Assembly: GCF_026212465.1 (NCBI RefSeq)
Contig: NC_080050.1
Location: 3,596,644 to 3,660,643, forward strand
Direction: 5' to 3'
Length of the DNA: 64,000 nucleotides
From: Amaranthus tricolor
Taxonomy: Eukaryota; Streptophyta; Magnoliopsida; Caryophyllales; Amaranthaceae
Below are positions 1 to 11,213 of this stretch, in pieces (the stretch's first letter is position 1; every line of letters begins with the position of its first letter). A model generated the notes under the pieces. It made no database searches, had not been told where the DNA came from, and saw only the letters and a program-made list of their open reading frames with translations. Made by a program: the position numbers and the translations under genes.

Positions 1-141
1 TTTGAGTGGTAACAAACTAAGAGTTTGGGTTACTCTTAAGAAACGGAATGAGTAATTCAAGTCTCAAACCAAACAGATTGTAATGGATTGGTTAACTGAT
101 TCCATTACTATGACTTTAAATTTTGCATACCAAACACACCC
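1..141. mobile_element. Right part of a Tourist-like MITE, cut by window start
   Basis: The segment ends in GCATACCAAACACACCC followed by TAA. This is the same terminal pattern as the right end of the complete element at 3532-3825 (CATACCAAACAGCCC then TAA). The left terminus lies outside the window. A TAA target site and a GGG-TGTTTGGTATG type terminus fit PIF/Harbinger-derived Tourist MITEs. Assignment rests on one terminus only. Confidence 0.55.
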
Positions 142-145
142 TAAG

Positions 146-287
146 TGTCTTATTTGATTTTACACTCTATCTAATACACTAATTCAATCTTAAATATCTC
201 TAATTGTGTTTAATTATAAATTATAAAAGATTGATATGAATAAAATTTACATTGAAAAGAATCAAACAAGATCCCAATTAACTATAT
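146..287. mobile_element. Short MITE relic related to the Stowaway element at 23969
   Basis: The ends are imperfect inverted repeats (TCTTATTTGATTTTA on the left; the reverse complement of the right end reads TCTTGTTTGATTCTTT). The interior contains ACTAATTCAATCTTAAATAT, which is close to the reverse complement of the interior of the MITE at 23969-24228. It is probably a diverged copy in the opposite orientation. Confidence 0.4.
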
Positions 288-386
288 TTTGTCATCTAGA
301 TTATGGCTAAAATACAAATTAAAAGAGATTGATGACCTTCGTCAAAAAATCAAATGAGACAATTCTTCTAAATGTATATGTCAAAA

Positions 387-388
<2 letters not shown>

Positions 389-467
<79 letters not shown>
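389..467. repeat. (AT)n microsatellite
   Basis: A run of nearly 80 bases of alternating A and T. It is a simple sequence repeat with no gene content. Confidence 0.97.
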
Positions 468-469
<2 letters not shown>

Positions 470-471
<2 letters not shown>

Positions 472-2509
472 TTCAACCATCAACTTGAGCTTTTAGATGA
501 GTTGATCCTTGACATAGTGTATTATAACTAACACGATGGAAGGTCACGAGTTTGAATCTCATTAATCATACCCCTCATTTCATGTGAAATATTTAGAATC
601 AGTTATATACGAGGAGGGTCTGTATATTGCTTCTACACTTCTTGCCCAGTTAAAGTCTCTCGTGTGAAGAGGTATGATAGATCGAAAATGTGACATATGT
701 TGGGGCTTTAACCCTCAGCTTTATAAACTTTTGGTTGAATTATTCTTTAGAATATTTTTTCATTTAGGTTTTTTTTAAACAATTTTCTCTTTACGCAAAA
801 TTTTATATTTCTCAATGTATTTCTTGATTGAGAAACGTTTATTATGATATTTTCTAATAATTTAACCTTTGTCATACATTTGCCCATAACATATCATATT
901 ACTAATAATAGGTAATAATAAGGTATGCTAGTGCTACCAGTAAACTAAGACAAAGGTTTAATTATTCTCAGCAAAAGCAAACTAAAGACAAATATTAAAT
1001 TATTTGAAAATAATTTATTAATATCAATTTTATCCTATAAAAAGTGTCAAATATACGTATGGAGTACACAAATCAAATCATGGGATTCGATTCAAATAAC
1101 ATGTAATTAGACCAAGTGACCAAGTTGATTAATTAAGTTTAATAGACACATTTTCTTAATTTTTTTTACTTTTCCAAAGGACCAAAAGAAACGAAGAAAT
1201 CCAAATTGTAATGTTATTGAGGTAAAAGACGTGTATGGTGGTGCAATGCATATTAGAGTACGTGGAATGCCTCTCCACTCTTTTGCCATTTGCACTTTTA
1301 AAGTTCTTAATAATTCCATAGCTTTAGATAAAAATAAAATATTGAGATATATAGTGGCATTTAATCACGTAAAAAAATAAATAGACATATATTAAGGGAT
1401 TTCAAAGCTTAGACGAAAAATCTTTTCACATAATGGTCTGTTTAATATTAATGGTATGAAATGATAAAAATAAATAATAATAATAATAATTAAATTAATT
1501 TTATAATCAAAATTATTTATGGTCTCTCTAATTTTTTCTCCCTTGAGGAATCTCAAGCTTAATTTAGATAATAGATCATTCAATACTTTGAAAGTAATGG
1601 TGATGATCATCTTAATTTAAAAATAACATAGAATATTTTATAAAAATTTAAATTAAAATTCATTGTGATTATTTATTTCCGATAGAAATAATCCATAAAG
1701 TATATTTACAAAAAGATTAAGAAATATCCCATAACAATAACCATTATTCACAATTTGACTTGATAAAAACATTATTGATTAAATATTGACAAGACAATTA
1801 TTTTTAATATCTTATAGCCTAGGTAAAAATATAAAAGTATATACGATGATTAGTAATCATATAGTCAAACAAGTTAATTATAATATCAAAATCAATATAT
1901 GAAACTAATTTTACCATCCATTAAAACATGCAATTCCGCGTTTGATAGAGATTATTGGTGACGAATTATGTTCAACCAAGTCATGGCTCTGGATTAGTAA
2001 AGGTAAAATAGGCTATCGCTTAAGGTCTTAAATTTTTAGGGCCTAAAAAAATTATTTTTATGTATATAAGAAATATTTTTAACGGTGTAAGTGATATTAA
2101 TTTGAATTAAATTTAGATATAACTACATTTTTTGCTAAGTAATATGAGTTCTAAGTGCTTTTTTTTATAAAGTAATTTAAATATCAATAATAAAAAAGGT
2201 GTAGTATATTATTCATTACACCTTAAGTTTTAGGGGGGCCGTTTTATCTTTTTCTCTGTGGTCCAAAAATAAATGGGACGACCCTAAACCATGTTTGGAA
2301 TGAGAATCGAGTCTTATTTCAGTATCAGAGTTGAAGTAAAAATTGACTAATTCTTTGATGCCCCGTGCAATCATAAAACTTATGATATTTTTATAATAGT
2401 TTTGTATATTTAAACACATAACATATAATATGTAACTTAATATTGAGGCCCCCAATTTTTTTGAAACCCTATCCAGTCAAATATGTTGAACGTGCTCAAA
2501 ACATCTCGG
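470..2509. other. Intergenic, no supported gene
   Basis: AT-rich sequence with no convincing exon on either strand; the open frames of 70-80 codons show no family motif. At about 520-590 lies a dispersed-repeat remnant containing GGTCACGAGTTTGAATC, which resembles a tRNA B-box as found in SINEs. A related string recurs near 56930. Confidence 0.6.
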
Positions 2510-2893
2510 GGGTTTTTGGTTCTTAGCTTTTTGGTAAGCTTTTTGGTTGGTTTTTGATCTTTTGGCTAGTTGATTGGTCAAACAGCCAAAAAAATGTTTT
2601 GTAAATAACTTGTAAAGCAGCTGAAAAGCTGGCTTTTAAGCCAAAATGAAAAAGCTGCTCCAGCTAGCTTTTTTAATTGGCTTTTAGCTTGTTGGCCCAC
2701 TTTTTCTCAAATAAACAGCCAACAATCAATACTCAAATTTATCAAACATCTCCACAAACAGCTAGCTTTTTCAGATAACTTAAAAGCCAACAAAAACAAT
2801 CAACAGCCAACAAAAACAAGCTAATTTTAAAAGCCAACAGTCAATAGCCAACAGCCAACGATCAACAACAAAAAACTAATTGTCAAACAACCC
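2510..2893. mobile_element. Foldback MITE (hAT-like style) with CTCGG target duplication
   Basis: Both ends are imperfect inverted repeats: left GGGTTTTTGGTTCTTAG, and right, reverse complemented, GGGTTGTTTGACAATTAG. They are flanked by identical CTCGG (2505-2509 and 2894-2898). The left half is rich in TTTTGGCT and AGCTTTTT words and the right half in their complements (AGCCAACA), so the whole element can fold back. No coding capacity. Superfamily is uncertain because the duplication is 5 bp rather than 8. Confidence 0.65.
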
Positions 2894-3531
2894 CTCGGTG
2901 TGAGCAAGTAATGTTTTTCAAGGCATAGTGTCAGATTGATTCTAATTGATTGCACCAAAGTTTTTTATTTGTCGAGTCTCACACTCTAAACTTATAGTAA
3001 AGACTACGATGATTGCACCAAAGAATCTTCTTCCTTCCTGCCTCATTACGGAAAATATAAGTTCTCTATGTCGTGGAATATGTATAATCTGCTAATATAT
3101 TCTTATGATTAATGGTAGAATTGTTTTAAAATAACTCTAAACAAGGTGATTTTATGTCTCTCCTTAATCAGGGCCGTTCCTAAGGGTAATTTTGAGGTGC
3201 AACTATCTAAAGCTCAACTTATAATAAAATGGCCCAAATTGAGTTCATCTTTATTATTAAAATTTAGTTTGTGCAAAAGTACCTTAATCATTATATAATC
3301 TTAATTTTGTGTATTTATTTGACATTGATATGATGGAAAAAAAAGAAATTATATGATGCATAGTTGGAGAAAAAAGAACCAAAACTTTACTTATACAAAG
3401 GCTATTTTTTATGTTTCACCTAGGGCCCAAAACTAGTCAAGAACGACATTGCCCTTAATCCTTATCTTTGTCCTATGTATGAATTATTAGCTTTATTATC
3501 ATATTTATCATCATGATCATTTAAACATTAA
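2894..3531. other. Intergenic, nothing recognised
   Basis: No exon-like or repeat structure that I can name between the two MITEs. Confidence 0.6.
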
Positions 3532-3825
3532 GGGGTGTTTGGTATGAATTTTTTAATACTAAGTAAGGGATTCAATTACCATTACTCCACATATTTGTTT
3601 GGTATGATATTAGGTTAACCCAATCCCTTTCTTGAGGGTAATAGATACCCTTACTTTGTTACCATCCATTTATGTCAAGTAACAAATTCCCTTTCTATGA
3701 TCAATTAAGTGTTTCCCTTATATTTTCATACCAAACAACATATAACTATAACCTATACCTTTACCCTTACTCTTTTTTATCATTTTCCTTTGCATTACAT
3801 TTTATATTCCCATACCAAACAGCCC
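3532..3825. mobile_element. Complete Tourist-like MITE
   Basis: This 294-bp element has terminal inverted repeats (left GGGGTGTTTGGTATG; right CATACCAAACAGCCC) and is flanked by TAA on both sides (3529-3531 and 3826-3828). TAA/TTA 3-bp duplications and GGG-TGTTTGG termini are hallmarks of PIF/Harbinger-derived Tourist MITEs. It has no coding capacity and lies just downstream of the CEPR2 stop codon. Confidence 0.8.
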
Positions 3826-3979
3826 TAAGTTTGTTCACAATTTCTAATTAAAATTTCGCAATTCTCCTAAGTACATATAAATATACTAATACACTAAATA
3901 CTAGTCTTACGACTCAAATCATACATTTAGTTTCTCAAGACCAATTTATACAATATACTTATGCATAAAACATAGAAAA

Positions 3980-6900
3980 CTACTTAAGCAAAACCTTGTG
4001 AACCTTTTCAGACTGATCATCAACAGACTCAACAGTGCAAGGATCAGCATCAACAAGCATCTTTACGACATCTCGCATCGTAGGTCGAAGTGATGGAAGC
4101 TTTGTAGTACATAGTGTTGCTATCCTTAACACTTTCATCATATCATCTTTGATGCTTTCATTAACAATCTTTGTGTCTAGAACTTGAATGTTGCAATCTT
4201 TGTTGTTTAAGCACCTTAAAACCCATTGTACTATGTCTCGGCCTTCTCCATATTGATCCTCGATGGGCCCTCGGCCTGTTAGGAGTTCGAGAAGTACAAC
4301 CCCGAAACTATATACATCGCTCTTTTCTGTCACCTTGCGAGTGTATGCTAGCTCTACATGTACGGTTAGACACTAAAATAAGAAATTTATGGACTATAAA
4401 TTGTTGAGAAGTTGTATGTTTGATGCACTATTATGTAGTTTTATGGAAGGGAAAGCTTGTCTATATGGGTGAAAACCCGCGCCCCATTCAACGTGGTGAC
4501 ATTGGAGAGTCGAAACTCATCTATGCATATGTACGGAACCAATGCAGCTACCATTTTTCGTGTTATAGGTTATACCATTCAATATTAATTGTTTTTTTTA
4601 TAAAATGACCTAAGACATGGCCTAGCAAGCTCGCTATGAGCATCATTATCATCATCAGCATACCCAGTGTATTCCGCTCATAGGAAACTATGATTAGAGT
4701 TTGGATGAAAACCCGCACCCCTTCAACGTGGTGACATTGGAGAGTTGAAACTCATCTCTACATATGTAATGAACCAATGCAACTGTCATTTTTCAAGCTA
4801 TATGTTATACCATTCAATATTAATTGTTTTTTTATATAATGACCTGAGGTATAGCCTAGCAAGCTCGCTATGAGCAACAACAGCATCGTCATCATATCCA
4901 GTGTATTCCGCTCATAGAAAACTATGATCAGGGTCTGAGAAGGGAAGGAAAGCGGCGACCCATACCCATAAAGGAGGATGCGGCCAAAGCAAGCTCGCTA
5001 TGAGCCCAAAGTCTCAAATCCAAGACCTATTATATAAGTATATAAGTGTATAATGGCAATATTAATGCATAAAGATTAAGAAAGTACCAGGAGCCATATA
5101 GCCATGAGTACCAGCAAAGCAGATAAACTCGGACGAGTCAGAAGACTTATCAGTGGCTCTCGCAACACCAAAATCTGCAATCTTAGGCTCGTAATCCTTG
5201 TCGAGTAAAATGTTAGTACATTTAATATCTCGGTGAATAATAGGCGGTGAACAATCATGATGCAGATAACAAAGACCCTTTGCAACCCCTAAACCGATCT
5301 TGTAGCGCTTATACCAATCCAATTCAGGCTGTCCACCCTTAATCTCCCGGTGAAGTACTTGAAACAAGTTGCCCATTTCCATGTATTCGAACACCAAAAA
5401 AGCCGTGTTTCCTCTCAATAAGCAGGCATAAAGCTTCAATATGTTCCTATGTCGAATTGTTCCCAAGATGTTTATCTCGGCAGATAACACCTTGCTTGAA
5501 GGCCCCTTCCATAGCTGTTTTACAGCCACTATACCGCCATTTTTCTTAAGATCCAATCGGTATACCTTTCCTGTACCTCCACTTCCGATCAAATTCTTCT
5601 CGTCCAAATTGCAAACCTCATCCACATCAAATTCCAAATTATGGAAAGACTCGACTTTCCATTTTGGATCCGTGTCAACTTCTCCTTCACATACATTTTC
5701 TGAGCACGAGTTTGAAACTCTGTACTTCCTGAAATTGATCAGTAACAGCACGGATAAGATGAACACAACGAGCGACAGCACAACACAAGTTAGTATCAGT
5801 TTATTTGAGAAACCCGTCTTGTGATATTGTTCGTCATTGCATACTCCGATCCCATAATTTATCGAAGTTCTCATATCAACCTTATCATCAACACACAACC
5901 ATTTGTTCCCTTGAAATGAATCAGTTGTGCCAATCTCCAACAAATCTTGTGGAATGCTTCCTGATAGCCGGTTTTCAGACAAATCGATCATACTCAATTT
6001 CAACTTTCCTAGATTACTAGGAATGGAACCCATAAGTCTGTTCTTCGAAAGATTTAGCGAGTTCAATGAAGTCATCGTTGCTAGCATAGTAGGAATACTA
6101 CCATCTAACATATTCCCGGCAAGATTAAGATCAGCCAGCCTCGAGCATTCACTTAACGTTGGTGGGATCGATCCAGTAAACGAATTGTCTTGCAATTGTA
6201 AAGACGATAACTGTTTCAACGCCCCAAGCTGAGGAGGAAGCTCACCCGAAAAAGAATTATTACTCAAGCATAACCTCTCTAGTCGAGTAAGTTTCCCGAG
6301 TTCTGATGGGAGCGATCCTGAAAACCGATTGTTATCTAGAATCAGCTGATTCATACTAGCTGAATTCCCTATAACAGGCGATATTTGACCTGTAAAATTG
6401 TTATCACTGAAATCCATTAGGCCTACATTCGGCATTGACCATATCCCTTCTGGTACTTCCCCTGATAAACGATTCTGACTGATTCGGAACCTCTGCAGTG
6501 TCTTACAATCAGCTAACGATACAGGAAGCTCCCCCGAAAAGTCGTTTTGCAATGCGAGCAAGAACATCAGGGTTCGGTTCTCACACAAGTATCGAGGAAA
6601 ATCTCCTGTGAAGTAATTTTCAGAAATGTCGATACTTTGCAAAGGCGAAAATCTGCCAAAGTTCTCCGGGAATTTCCCTGAAAAGTTGTTTCGGTATATA
6701 GAGAAGCCAATAAGATTAGTCCAATCTCCGAATCCTTGGGGAATTTCCCCTGAAAATTCATTCTCATAGAGCTGAAAAACTGTTATGTTCTCGAGATTTT
6801 CGATCCCAGGAGGCAATTTCCCGAAGAAATGATTAGCTGAGATATCAAACTGTTGCAAATGGGTTAGATTTGCTAATCCTGCAGGGATTTCCCCTGTCAA

Positions 6901-7701
6901 AATGTTACCAAAAAGTTCGATTTGTCTAATCTTTTTTAGCTCGGAAATCGATTCAGATAACACCCCAGATAATCTATTTCTGGATAAATCAAATACTTCA
7001 AGCTGTTTAAGGCTATAAATAGAATCTGGGATTTCTCCAATTCTTTTACAGTTTGATAAATACAACCAAGTTAAGTTCTTTAGATTGCCTAAACTTTCTG
7101 GGATTGTCCCTTCAGTAAAGAAGTTATTCCCAATACCCAATTGGACTAATCCTCTCAAATTACTAACCCAATAAGGAAACTCCCCGGTAAAGAAATTATC
7201 CGAAAAATCAAGATTTTCCAAGGCCCTTAAACCCGAAAGATCAGGAATTCTGCCCACTAATCTGTTCACTGTGAGGTTCAGGATTTTAAGGTTAGTGCAT
7301 TGATTCAATTGAGGTGGGATTTTCCCCGAAATTTCGTTTTCAGATAGATCAAGAAGTCGTAAGCTTTGTAGACGACATAAGGAAGGCGAAATGTGGCCGG
7401 ATAATGAAGCATTATTAAGTGAAATACTAACTACTCTCCATGTTTGTGTATCACAAGTGACTCCATTGTATGCACAACGAAAATTGGATGTGTTCCATGA
7501 ACTAAGATGGTTTGATGGATCTTTTAGGTGGGATTTGAAGTCTAGAAGAACATCTTTTTCGACCGTTGGAGATGCAAAGTTTGGAGGGAAATAGTATGAT
7601 AAGAAGACTAAAAGGATCAAGGTTTTGAATGGTTTGGCTCCCATTTTTGTGGCAAGGTTAGAGAATGAGGAAAATGAGTGATTCATAGAGGAAGAGATCA
7701 T
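3980..7701 (-). CDS. CEPR2: CEPR2-type LRR receptor-like kinase (2 exons, 995 aa)
   Basis: Exons are 7701-5088 and 4353-3980; the intron 5087-4354 has GT/AG ends and splits the Glu codon of the kinase APE motif. The protein has a signal peptide (about 20-44), about 20 leucine-rich repeats (about 95-590), one membrane helix (634-657) and a cytosolic kinase domain. Kinase features seen are the glycine loop GSGGTGKV (706-713), Lys728 in VAVK, HRD (823-825) and DFG (843-845), so it is an RD kinase that looks catalytically intact. Order, length and many blocks match Arabidopsis CEPR2 (LRR subfamily XI), a plasma-membrane receptor for CEP peptides in nitrogen-demand signalling; ligand specificity here is inference. 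Met20 (7644) is an alternative start that gives a more typical signal peptide. The intron contains a tandem repeat. Confidence 0.95.
4471..5015. repeat. Tandem SINE-like repeat inside the CEPR2 intron
   Basis: Copy A (about 4471-4702) and copy B (about 4707-4937) are adjacent direct repeats. Both carry CAACGTGGTGACATTGGAGA, TACCATTCAATATTAATTG, GCAAGCTCGCTATGAGCA and GTGTATTCCGCTCATAG. Copy B continues into a tail (4938-5015, AGGGAAGGAAAGCGGCGACC, ATACCCATAAAGGAGGATGC) that recurs at 10128-10250. The module is therefore dispersed. Its short length, lack of coding capacity and tail structure suggest a tRNA-derived SINE family, but I cannot place A and B boxes with confidence. Confidence 0.65.
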
Positions 7702-10127
7702 ATAATTGTGGAGTAATAAGTGTTGAATCTTGATTGTGATGAGTCCATGATTTGCTTCTTGAGTACCTAAAGATGGAATCCAAAAAAGTTTTGTTAAATC
7801 TAGGAACTAGAGTTTCAATGTTAATGATATGTAAACTAACTCAATACTAGCTCATAGCATCATTATTGGACAATTAAATTTTTTTTTTTAAAAAAAAATA
7901 GAGGAAGGGAATTCCGGAAAAAATAATTTAAGTTTCTGTAAATGGTGACAATCAACACTATTATAAGAATGGAACGTAAATCTTGAACCACAAGATCAAC
8001 CATTGATCATTATAAGAACTGAGGAAGTAAAATTTAAATCATAAGTTTAAGCACTAAATATATATCAAATTTAAATTTTCTATTAAATTATGCATCGATC
8101 AATAATTATTAATGTCAATATTTAACTTATTATATAAATTTTGTAACACTAAAAAAATCATTCTTTAAGTTTGATTTCATTTCTCAAACACCTTTAAAAT
8201 TTTACTCTATCTATTATTTTGGTATAGAATATATAAAAAAAATTTCATTTCAATTTCTACAATATAGCAAAATCAAAATAATGAAAAACTATCAACCAAG
8301 TTACGAAAATCTCATGTTACTTACCAACTTTTTTATTTGTTCATTTCAACTAATATGTTTAACGTATATAAATATCTATGAGTCAAACTTTTTTAGGTCT
8401 CCGTCATAATAGATTCTAAGATTATTTATAATCATTAAATATAAGATCACACATTAATTGATATACTTAATGATTGCTATTCCTTATTTAAGCTATAATA
8501 AATATCCAATTTCAACAATAAAATATAATGACTTAAATACAATCATAGGAGAAACAATAACACTCAAAATGGTGTTAAAACGTCATTAATTAAGTGGGGT
8601 TTGGGTAAAAGAGAAAAAAGTTGAAAACTTTCTTGGAAGGCACTCATATGATGAATGGGGCCATTCCCAATCACGTTAGTCATTTCTATACAACATGCAT
8701 GATGATCCACAAACATACTACTCTGTTTTCTGTACTTGCTTTCTAAATTACTCCTACTTAGACTAATGTTTCTAACACCGAATTTGCCTCATTTTTTTCA
8801 TTTTACTCCATTTTATAAATTTGATCTATCTTTATATTTTTATATGTGCCCATTATTTTAGTCTTTCTATTTCAAATACGTTGTTGCCTTAAATCTTCTC
8901 GAGAGAGGGTCTTTCCGAGAGACATATTAGATATATTGGTTAAATAGTCCAATTAATACAAATTAAAGAAAAAATTAAAAAAGTGGATTTTTTTTGAGGT
9001 CGTCTCTTTAAGAGACTGCAACTCACGAGAATAAATGATTTCTTAATCTCTTTCAAAAATAAATGAGACTCAATTTCATTATCGTCTTCAACTCAATAAT
9101 CTGCTTAAAAATAAGATCAAAGTAATAAAATATAACGAACAACCTATACCCGTGTCACTCGAAAAGGGCCAACATATTAGTAACAACTTTATCAATCACA
9201 AAGTTCAAGGCAAAATATTAGTAACAACTTACATACTTAAAGTAAACTTTTAACATAATTACTCCAATTCTCAAACTAATTTAAATCATAAATCATAATC
9301 AAATCCATTCCAAATATTAAATATTTTTATCAATTAATCAAAGATTATGTTGAATATACTGCATAAATGATGCAAACCCAAGTCACATATCATAGAATTA
9401 TTTATGAAAATATTAAAATTTTATAAATATGATGAAATGAAACCAAGATTGAGATAGAAATGGAATACCTTGATGGGTTCAGAGAGTAAAGAAGAAAACA
9501 GAGTACTCTGTAAATATGTGATTCAATGTAAGGAAAATGATGAAGAAATTGGAAAATTTTGGGGGAATAGTGATGGGTGTTTTGAAATTAGAGGTAATAA
9601 TGGAATGTAATAGTAAAAATGGAAGTGAGAGTGAAGGGAATGGGTTGGGACTTGGGAGAGAGATGGAAAGCAAGAAAATGAATTTGGTGAGTTGTGACAA
9701 AATACAAGTCTATATGAATGGTAAGTTTTAAGTTTTGTGGTAAAATGAAATGCTCTTTTGGATTTTGCACCAATTAATATAATTTAATAGCAAGTATTTT
9801 ATGATACCGTCTTGGGATATATAGGCTCATACAACCAGTCTATTAGTTAAAAAATAAGAAAAATTAAAAAAATTTGAATTTACACTCGTATTGAAAACAA
9901 TTTTTTTAAATAATTTAGGCTAATTCAATTAAATTCGTCTCACGGTGAGACTGTCTCAATAAAAAATTAATAATAATTTAAATATTTTAAAACTCTAGAG
10001 TATTAATACACTAATTTTTTTAATTTAATGAGGTAATAGAGAGATTTAGAGGGGTCTTAGACATGGACCCTTAAGGCTATGACTATGGGTATAAGGTCAA
10101 GAACACTTACAAGATCATTATCATTAT
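7702..10127. other. CEPR2 upstream region and intergenic, no supported gene
   Basis: AT-rich sequence 5' of CEPR2. I see no clear TATA box close to the start. Around 8900-9060 and 9800-9960 lie remnants with GGTCGTCTC and CTCACGGTGAGACTGTCTCA words, which also occur in the elements at 15740, 37040 and 52680. A 64-codon open frame at 9537-9731 has no recognisable motif and is not called as a gene. Confidence 0.5.
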
Positions 10128-10250
10128 CATTTTAATTAGTGTATTTCACTCATAGGAGCTAAGTTTAAAGTCTGGGAAGGAAAGGAACTAGAAAGACGGC
10201 AACCCATACTCATAAGGAAGATGCGACCAAAGAGTCTCTTAGCTCCATAA
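10128..10250. repeat. Dispersed copy of the SINE-like tail seen in the CEPR2 intron
   Basis: The stretch GTGTATTTCACTCATAG...GTCTGGGAAGGAAAGGAAC...GACGGCAACCCATACTCATA...GGAAGATGCGACCAAAG matches 4905-5000 with scattered substitutions. It supports a multi-copy short element of about 120 bp or more. Confidence 0.6.
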
Positions 10251-11169
10251 AAAAACATCAGAAAAAAAAGTTCTTGCAACGAAAAGAACCGAATGAAGCT
10301 GAAACCGCAAGCCCGCATCTAACTATACAAGCTTGGACCTTTATCAAAAATTAAAAATAAATAAAAAATATATATAAATAAAATAAAAATAATTACGTAA
10401 AAATGAGTAAAAAAATAATCTATAAAAGGCAAAAAACAAAAACACCTACAACTTACAAAAATGTGATTATTTTTTAAATTTTAATGTATCATAGATGTCA
10501 AAAGACTCGTAATATAATAAGTGATAGCTTTAAAAAAATTTTGTCAATTGTCCTAATTTTAAAGAATTTAATTTAATTATATGGCTTAAAGTTATTCAGT
10601 TGACCAAAAACATTATAAAAAAAAATTAAATATAAGTTGTAATATTTCAGGGAATATTAACGGTTAAAATAAACATATGATTGAACCTTAAAATAGATGT
10701 CTAATATTTATTTCAGAAAAATTTTAAAATTTTAAGTACTCCTATTGATTGATTGTTATTGCGCAACTTTGCTAAACAAGTATCAATTGCACAATATTAC
10801 TAATTATAATTAGCTAAATTTGCAATAAATAAAGCATAATTAAATTAATTTTAACACAATTTTTGCTACTAATGCACTGACTTTTTAATTGGTCAATCAT
10901 TAAAGTATATACACTTGAATTTTAGGTATATCAAAAACAATCCAATCAATTAATAATATAATTTACTTCGAAATTAACTAGACAAATCAGAAAATTGAAT
11001 CATATATGTAAGATTAAAGAGTTTTAAAAAATTTTGCAAATCAATAAAATTATTGTCTCGCTAAATTGAAAATAGGTCAAAATAATTTAGTTAAATATTA
11101 TATATACAACCGTGTGATTCAAGTAAATAATCATGTATATTTCTTATACATTAGTAACCATGACAATTT

Positions 11170-11213
<44 letters not shown>

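Noticed and set aside
520..600. tRNA-like B-box string GGTCACGAGTTTGAATC
   Set aside because: No cloverleaf or acceptor stem can be formed; treated as a SINE-like remnant, not a tRNA gene.
5062..5087. Continuation of the CEPR2 exon 1 frame to a stop at 5062
   Set aside because: This is read-through into the intron. A GT donor at 5087 and an AG acceptor at 4354 restore the kinase APE motif and the C-lobe.
9537..9731. 64-codon open frame on the plus strand
   Set aside because: No recognised motif, no promoter or splice context, and open frames overlap on the other strand; too short to support as a gene.
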